Source: Candidatus Atribacteria bacterium
Lineage (GTDB): Bacteria > Atribacterota > Phoenicimicrobiia > Phoenicimicrobiales > Phoenicimicrobiaceae
NCBI GenBank assembly: GCA_003513845.1
Contig: DOTB01000003.1
Coordinates: 1 to 64,000 of the forward strand
Length of the DNA: 64,000 bases
Direction: 5' to 3'
Shown here: positions 60,339 through 64,000 of the stretch, one piece after another
Numbering within the stretch: position 1 is the stretch's first letter
Layout: each line of letters starts with the position of its first letter
Made by a program: the position numbers and the translations under genes
The notes under the pieces: generated by a model
Database searches by the model: none
What the model saw: the letters and a program-made list of their open reading frames with translations, nothing else
What the model was told of the DNA's origin: nothing

Positions 60339-60441
60339 TTCTCATCATTCTCCCTATTCTATATTCTGCCTAAATAATAGCCATATATAAAATTTATATA
60401 TAATTTTTTCTTTTTAATTTTATCACATTATTCTATTAAGG

Positions 60442-60484
60442 CAAGATGTAAACAAAAGTGCCAGGCACCTTTGTTTACATCTTG
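60442..60484. repeat. 43-nt near-perfect palindrome at the lexA promoter
   Basis: CAAGATGTAAACAAA, AGTGCCAGGCACC, then TTTGTTTACATCTTG make a palindrome with one mismatched pair. Its right end covers the first bases of the lexA -35 box (TTGACA 60482-60487). A shorter copy lies at 21972-22008. It could be a terminator for leftward reading, an operator or a mobile palindromic unit. Confidence 0.82.
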
Positions 60485-60511
60485 ACAATAAACATACGTT
60501 TGTTTTATAAT
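60482..60511 (+). promoter_or_regulatory. lexA promoter with LexA-type operator
   Basis: TTGACA (60482-60487) and TATAAT (60506-60511) are 18 bp apart, a near-ideal housekeeping promoter. The spacer contains AAACATACGTTT (60490-60501), a perfect 12-bp palindrome of the form AAAC-N4-GTTT that resembles the Gram-positive LexA box GAAC-N4-GTTC. This implies LexA autoregulation. Confidence 0.8.
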
Positions 60512-60545
60512 ATAATTAAATCAGTAGACAAGGAGGTAGAATATT

Positions 60546-61157
60546 TTGTCCAAATATTCACTTTCCTCCAACCTTACTAAAACTTTTCAGTTAATTCAAA
60601 AAAAGATTAAAGAGAGTGGTTATCCACCCACTGTTCGAGAAATCTGTAAAGCAGTAGGGGTGACTTCTTCTGCTACTGCCCATAAATATCTTACTATTCT
60701 GGAAGAAAGAGGTTATATCAGTCGAGAGAAAGAAAGGTCTCGGGCTATTAAAATTATACCCCAGACCAAGAAAGTGCCTGTAGTAGGAAGTGTAGCTGCC
60801 GGAGAGCCTTTGTGGGCCTTAAAAGATATCACCGAAATTATCCCTATCCCCGAAGAACTTTCTGGTAGCGAAGAAAGTTTTATGGTAAAAGTTGAGGGTG
60901 ATAGCATGATTGGCGACCACATTCTTGATGGAGATTATGTTATGGTTAAACCCCAGCAAGATGCAGACAACGGGGATATCGTCATCGCTCTTTTAAATCA
61001 GGAAGAAGTTACCGTAAAAAGATTGTACAAAAAAGATAATCAGATTACCCTGCAACCTTCTAATCCTCTTTATAAACCTATAAATACTAAAAATGTAATT
61101 ATTCTGGGCAAAGTTGTCGGAATTTTAAGAAGATTTAAGGGAGGGAAAAAACAGTAG
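60546..61157 (+). CDS. lexA: LexA repressor
   Basis: The 203-residue repressor controls the SOS response. The winged helix-turn-helix is at about 10-70 (GYPPTVREICKAVGVTSSATAHKYLTILEERGYI). The self-cleavage site is Ala-Gly in VGSVAAGEPLWA near 86-88. The catalytic Ser is in VEGDSMIGDHILDGD near 118-120 and the Lys in EEVTVKRLYKKD near 157. The start is TTG, chosen because AAGGAGGTAG lies 7 nt upstream and the N-terminus fits the family. It has its own LexA-type operator, and DUF72 and dnaE-type genes follow. Confidence 0.96.
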   Translation: MSKYSLSSNLTKTFQLIQKKIKESGYPPTVREICKAVGVTSSATAHKYLTILEERGYISREKERSRAIKIIPQTKKVPVVGSVAAGEPLWALKDITEIIPIPEELSGSEESFMVKVEGDSMIGDHILDGDYVMVKPQQDADNGDIVIALLNQEEVTVKRLYKKDNQITLQPSNPLYKPINTKNVIILGKVVGILRRFKGGKKQ

Positions 61158-61159
61158 AT

Positions 61160-61990
61160 ATGTTATATGTTGGCACTTCTGGTTTTAGCTATAAAGATTG
61201 GATAGGGCCCTTTTATCCTGAAAATATTGATAAAAAAGAGATGCTTAAATTGTATGCTCAAAAATTCAAGGTTACCGAAATTAATTCTACTTACTATAGT
61301 ATACCCCACCCAGCATCTTTTTATTATTTACAACAAAAGGTCCCTGCTGACTTTAAATTTGTAGTAAAAGCTAATCAAGAAATGACTCATAGCCGAGAGG
61401 AAAATCCCACCGTCTTCAATGATTTCAAAAAATCTATAAAACCCCTAATAGAGTCAGGTAAATTCGCTTGTGTATTAGCCCAATTCCCTTATTCTTTTTA
61501 TAATACTCCCATCAATCGGGATTATCTTCTCCGCTTTAAAAAAAGGATGGAAGATATACCTCTGGTGGTAGAATTTAGAAATTCCTACTGGATAAATGAT
61601 GAAATATTTAGAATTTTAAAAAACAATGATATAGGCTTTTGTTGTGTAGACCAACCCCAGATCAAAGGCTTAATTCCTCCTATAGCTGAAGCTACTTCTA
61701 ATCTGGGTTATGTCAGATTTCACGGTCGAAATAAAATCAATTGGTGGGAACATGAAAAAGCTTATCAAAGATATGATTATCTCTATACTGAAGAAGAATT
61801 AAGAGAATGGGTGCCAAAAATAAAAAAGATTGCGGAAAAAACCACCGACCAATATATCTTTATGAACAATCATTATAAAGCTAAAGCAGTTAAAAATGCC
61901 TTGATGTTAATCAAACTCCTTAGAGAAGAAATAAAAGCTGGAGAAATTAAAGAAGTAGAGAAAGGGCAGGAAAAAGAGGAACAGGATTAA
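61160..61990 (+). CDS. DUF72 (YecE) family protein
   Basis: The 276-residue TIM-barrel protein has the family start LYVGTSGFSYKDWIGPFYPE near residues 2-21, FKVTEINSTYYSIPHP near 35, FKFVVKANQEMTHSRE near 66-81, FRNSYWINDEIFRIL near 139 and YVRFHGRNK near 189. The function is unknown; DUF72 proteins have been linked to Fe-S enzymes and DNA repair contexts. It begins 2 nt after the lexA stop and is surely cotranscribed, so it is a candidate SOS gene here. Confidence 0.93.
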   Translation: MLYVGTSGFSYKDWIGPFYPENIDKKEMLKLYAQKFKVTEINSTYYSIPHPASFYYLQQKVPADFKFVVKANQEMTHSREENPTVFNDFKKSIKPLIESGKFACVLAQFPYSFYNTPINRDYLLRFKKRMEDIPLVVEFRNSYWINDEIFRILKNNDIGFCCVDQPQIKGLIPPIAEATSNLGYVRFHGRNKINWWEHEKAYQRYDYLYTEEELREWVPKIKKIAEKTTDQYIFMNNHYKAKAVKNALMLIKLLREEIKAGEIKEVEKGQEKEEQD

Positions 61991-62287
61991 AAAAGATTAC
62001 TTATATTTTTTTTGCCCTCCGATACAAACATTAGTTCGGGATACGAGTTGCAAAATTAATTCGTATCTCGTATCCCCATTTTCACGAGGACAAGTCTCGT
62101 GAATCGTATCTCGTTAAGAAGAAAGAAAAGATAGCGGATATAGTTGGTTAGTTAGTTAGCTGGTTAATTGATAATTAGTAATTAGTGATGAGTAATAAGT
62201 GATAGGTGACAGGTTTATAACTTCGGAGGTAGGGGTGTATTGTATCCGCTCACTAACGACTGATTTAGTAAGAAAGGATTTTAAAAA
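61991..62287. repeat. Repeat-bearing spacer before the polymerase gene
   Basis: GGGATACGAGTTGC and ATTCGTATCTCGTATCCCC pair near 62037-62075. A CACGAGGACAAGTCTCGTGAATCGTATCTCG segment follows near 62083-62113. Then come TTGGTTAGTTAGTTAGCTGG, TAATTAGTGATGAGTAATAAGTGATAGG and CACTAACGACTGATTTAGT, all members of window-wide families. No gene is seen. Confidence 0.68.
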
Positions 62288-64000
62288 ATGGATATGGTGC
62301 ATTTACATGTACATTCTCAATACAGTATGCAAGATGGACTTTGCAGTATTGAGGATTTAATAAAAAAAGCTGCAAAATTTAAGATGGCAGCATTGGCCTT
62401 GACTGACCATGATGGGCTCTATGGTGCTATTCAGTTTTATAAAAAAGCAAAGAGTGCAGGAATAAAACCCATTATCGGCTGTGAAATAAGGATCAAAACT
62501 AATCAAAAATCTAAAGAGGTGTATCACCTTCTTCTTTTAGCCAAAGATAAAAAGGGATACAATAATCTCTGTCAGATTATTACCAAAGCCCATTTATCTA
62601 ATCCTAACTCTATCCCAGCTATAGAAAAAGATATCTTGGTTAAATACAGCAAAGGAATTATTGGTCTAAGCGGGTGTAATAACGGAGAAATACCTCTTCT
62701 TCTTTCCCAAAAGAAGGTCAGACAAGCCGAAAAAGCTGCTTGCTGGTATCAACAGGTATTCGGTAAAGAAAACTTTTACTTAGAATTGTATTTTCATGGC
62801 TTCGCTCAAGAAAAAGAAATTAATTCCCAATTGATAGAAATGGGACGAAAATTAAATATTCCCGTAGTAGCAACTAATAATGTTCATTACTTAGAAAAAA
62901 ATCAAGCCTCCTCTCAGCGTCTTTTAAACAAGATTGCTAATTTGGGAACAAAGGAAAGGTTTTATCACCAAAGACTGGAGACTGACGAATACTACTTTAA
63001 GTCCCCCTCAGAGATGGAAAAAATATTTTCCCGGGTGCCTCAAGCCCTTAAAAACTCAATTAAAATCGCTGAAAAATGCAACTTAAAACTTGATTTAGAA
63101 GAAATTCATCTCCCGGCATATCCCCTCCCCTCTTCTTATTGTTCTGCTCAGGATTATTTAAAAAAACTTTGTCTGGATGGACTCAAAAAATATTATTCTC
63201 TCCCCTCACCAGAAGTCAAAACCCGTTTAGAATATGAATTAAAAATAATCAATCAGATAGGTTTTGCCGGATATTTTCTAATTGTCTGGGATATAGTCCG
63301 CTTTGCTAAACAGAACAATATCCCAGTAGGACCGGGAAAGGGTTCTTCGGCTGGCAGTTTAGTCTCTTATCTTCTTAATATCACTGAGGTAGACCCTCTA
63401 AAATACCGACTCTTTTTTGAAAGATTCCTCAACCCGGAAAGAATAGACCTTCCGGATATAGATATTGATTTTGGTCAGCTGGGGAGAGAAAAAGTAATCT
63501 CTTATATATTTAAGAAATTTGGGAATAATCGGGTAACCCATGTCAGCACTATTTCCACTTACGCTGCCCGCTCAGCCATTCGAGATGCGGGGAGAGCACT
63601 GGGATTCCTCCCTCAGGAAATAAATAAAATTGCCCAATTTATGCCTATATTCTCCTCACCAGGAGTAATTAAAGCTGCTCTTAAACATTTACCTGAACTG
63701 CAAAAACTTCCCTGTGACCAGGAACCCCTTAAATCACTATTCTCTTTTGCTCAGGCCATAGAAGGAAAACCTCGACATCTCTCCGTACACGCCTCCTCAA
63801 TGATAATCTCAGATAGACCGCTTTCAGAAGTAGTCCCTCTGGAGGTAACTAATCAGGGAGAGATAGTCAGCCAATATGAAAAAGAATCCATCAAAGATTT
63901 AGGCTTATTGAAGATGGATATCCTGGGCTCCCGCAGCCTTACTGTAATTAAAAAGACTTTAGAAATGTTAAAAGAAAATAATACAGATATTGATCTTAAT
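62288..64000 (+). CDS. dnaE: DNA polymerase III alpha subunit, DnaE type (5' part, runs off the window)
   Basis: Starting at ATG 62288, 571 codons stay open to the window edge. The PHP domain begins HLHVHSQYSMQDGL with LTDHDGLYGAIQFY near residues 38-51. The polymerase part shows GPGKGSSAGSLVSYLLNIT near 348 and DLPDIDIDFGQLGREKVISYI near 388 with two of the catalytic Asp, then RHLSVHASSMIISDRPLSEVVPLE near 496. DIDFGQLGRE and SVHASS differ from the usual replicative text, so an alternative, possibly SOS-linked DnaE paralogue near lexA is conceivable. The missing C-terminus would decide. Confidence 0.92.
   Translation, partial: MDMVHLHVHSQYSMQDGLCSIEDLIKKAAKFKMAALALTDHDGLYGAIQFYKKAKSAGIKPIIGCEIRIKTNQKSKEVYHLLLLAKDKKGYNNLCQIITKAHLSNPNSIPAIEKDILVKYSKGIIGLSGCNNGEIPLLLSQKKVRQAEKAACWYQQVFGKENFYLELYFHGFAQEKEINSQLIEMGRKLNIPVVATNNVHYLEKNQASSQRLLNKIANLGTKERFYHQRLETDEYYFKSPSEMEKIFSRVPQALKNSIKIAEKCNLKLDLEEIHLPAYPLPSSYCSAQDYLKKLCLDGLKKYYSLPSPEVKTRLEYELKIINQIGFAGYFLIVWDIVRFAKQNNIPVGPGKGSSAGSLVSYLLNITEVDPLKYRLFFERFLNPERIDLPDIDIDFGQLGREKVISYIFKKFGNNRVTHVSTISTYAARSAIRDAGRALGFLPQEINKIAQFMPIFSSPGVIKAALKHLPELQKLPCDQEPLKSLFSFAQAIEGKPRHLSVHASSMIISDRPLSEVVPLEVTNQGEIVSQYEKESIKDLGLLKMDILGSRSLTVIKKTLEMLKENNTDIDLN

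Overview
The window is AT-rich (roughly one third GC by eye), with short genes, strong AGGAGG-type ribosome binding sites and many intergenic spacers packed with degenerate repeats. Gene content is that of a free-living, probably anaerobic, heterotrophic bacterium. It has ABC sugar uptake with a TreT-type trehalose synthase, an archaeal-type phosphoglycerate mutase, corrinoid salvage, nickel-pincer cofactor genes, RecD2, LexA and DnaE. The mixture of Firmicutes-like, Thermotogae-like and archaeal-like families with TTGACCAATT-type spacer repeats suggests an uncultured candidate phylum (Atribacterota would fit), but the sequence alone does not settle this.

Layout. 1-6.6 kb: a KBL/BioF-type enzyme, a frameshifted lipoprotein gene behind a c-di-GMP-I riboswitch, a SYLF protein, a GT4 glycosyltransferase and a secreted TPR protein. 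7.1-9.2 kb: an operon of a putative heme-type membrane protein, an ECF sigma factor and a membrane protein. 9.2-11.8 kb: M23 peptidase and dGTPase. 12.2-18.5 kb: sugar ABC permeases and binding protein, ROK regulator and TreT. 18.9-27.8 kb: a DNA glycosylase, then a compact eight-gene operon running recD2, apgM, comB, class V aminotransferase, vanZ, HIT, THEP1, M42 peptidase. 28.1-34.1 kb: YjbQ, a HicB remnant, a tandem duplicated secreted cassette (Cys-rich protein plus CxxC redoxin-fold protein) and a decayed IS. 34.4-37.8 kb: larC, larB, larE, cobO. 38.1-45.1 kb: a cobalamin riboswitch with btuFCD, then the convergent cobS, cobU, cobT, cobC genes behind a second, 5'-truncated cobalamin riboswitch. 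45.2-47.4 kb: ArsC and a GAF-PAS-HD-GYP protein. 48.3-55.5 kb: a truncated MFS transporter, two CN-hydrolases (one apparently catalytically dead), a small orphan protein, TldE/TldD and a YhaM-type exoribonuclease. 55.7-60.3 kb: tRNA-Leu overlapping an aminotransferase, adenosine deaminase, a small zincin, flavodoxin, nitroreductases and an orphan. 60.4-64 kb: lexA with an SOS-type promoter, DUF72, and the start of a DnaE-type polymerase that runs off the window.

How it works together. The corrinoid genes (BtuFCD import, CobO adenosylation, CobU/CobT/CobS/CobC lower-ligand assembly) form a salvage route controlled by cobalamin riboswitches. LarE/B/C make a nickel-pincer cofactor, although its usual client LarA is not here. 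The c-di-GMP riboswitch and the HD-GYP protein indicate c-di-GMP signalling.

Most worth a second look: the duplicated Cys-rich protein/redoxin cassette at 29.2-32.7 kb; a MITE-like repeat with terminal inverted repeats, one copy of which sits between the damaged cobalamin riboswitch and cobC; a 43-nt palindrome touching the lexA -35 box; and the tandem nitrilase pair in which one member has lost the E-K-C triad.
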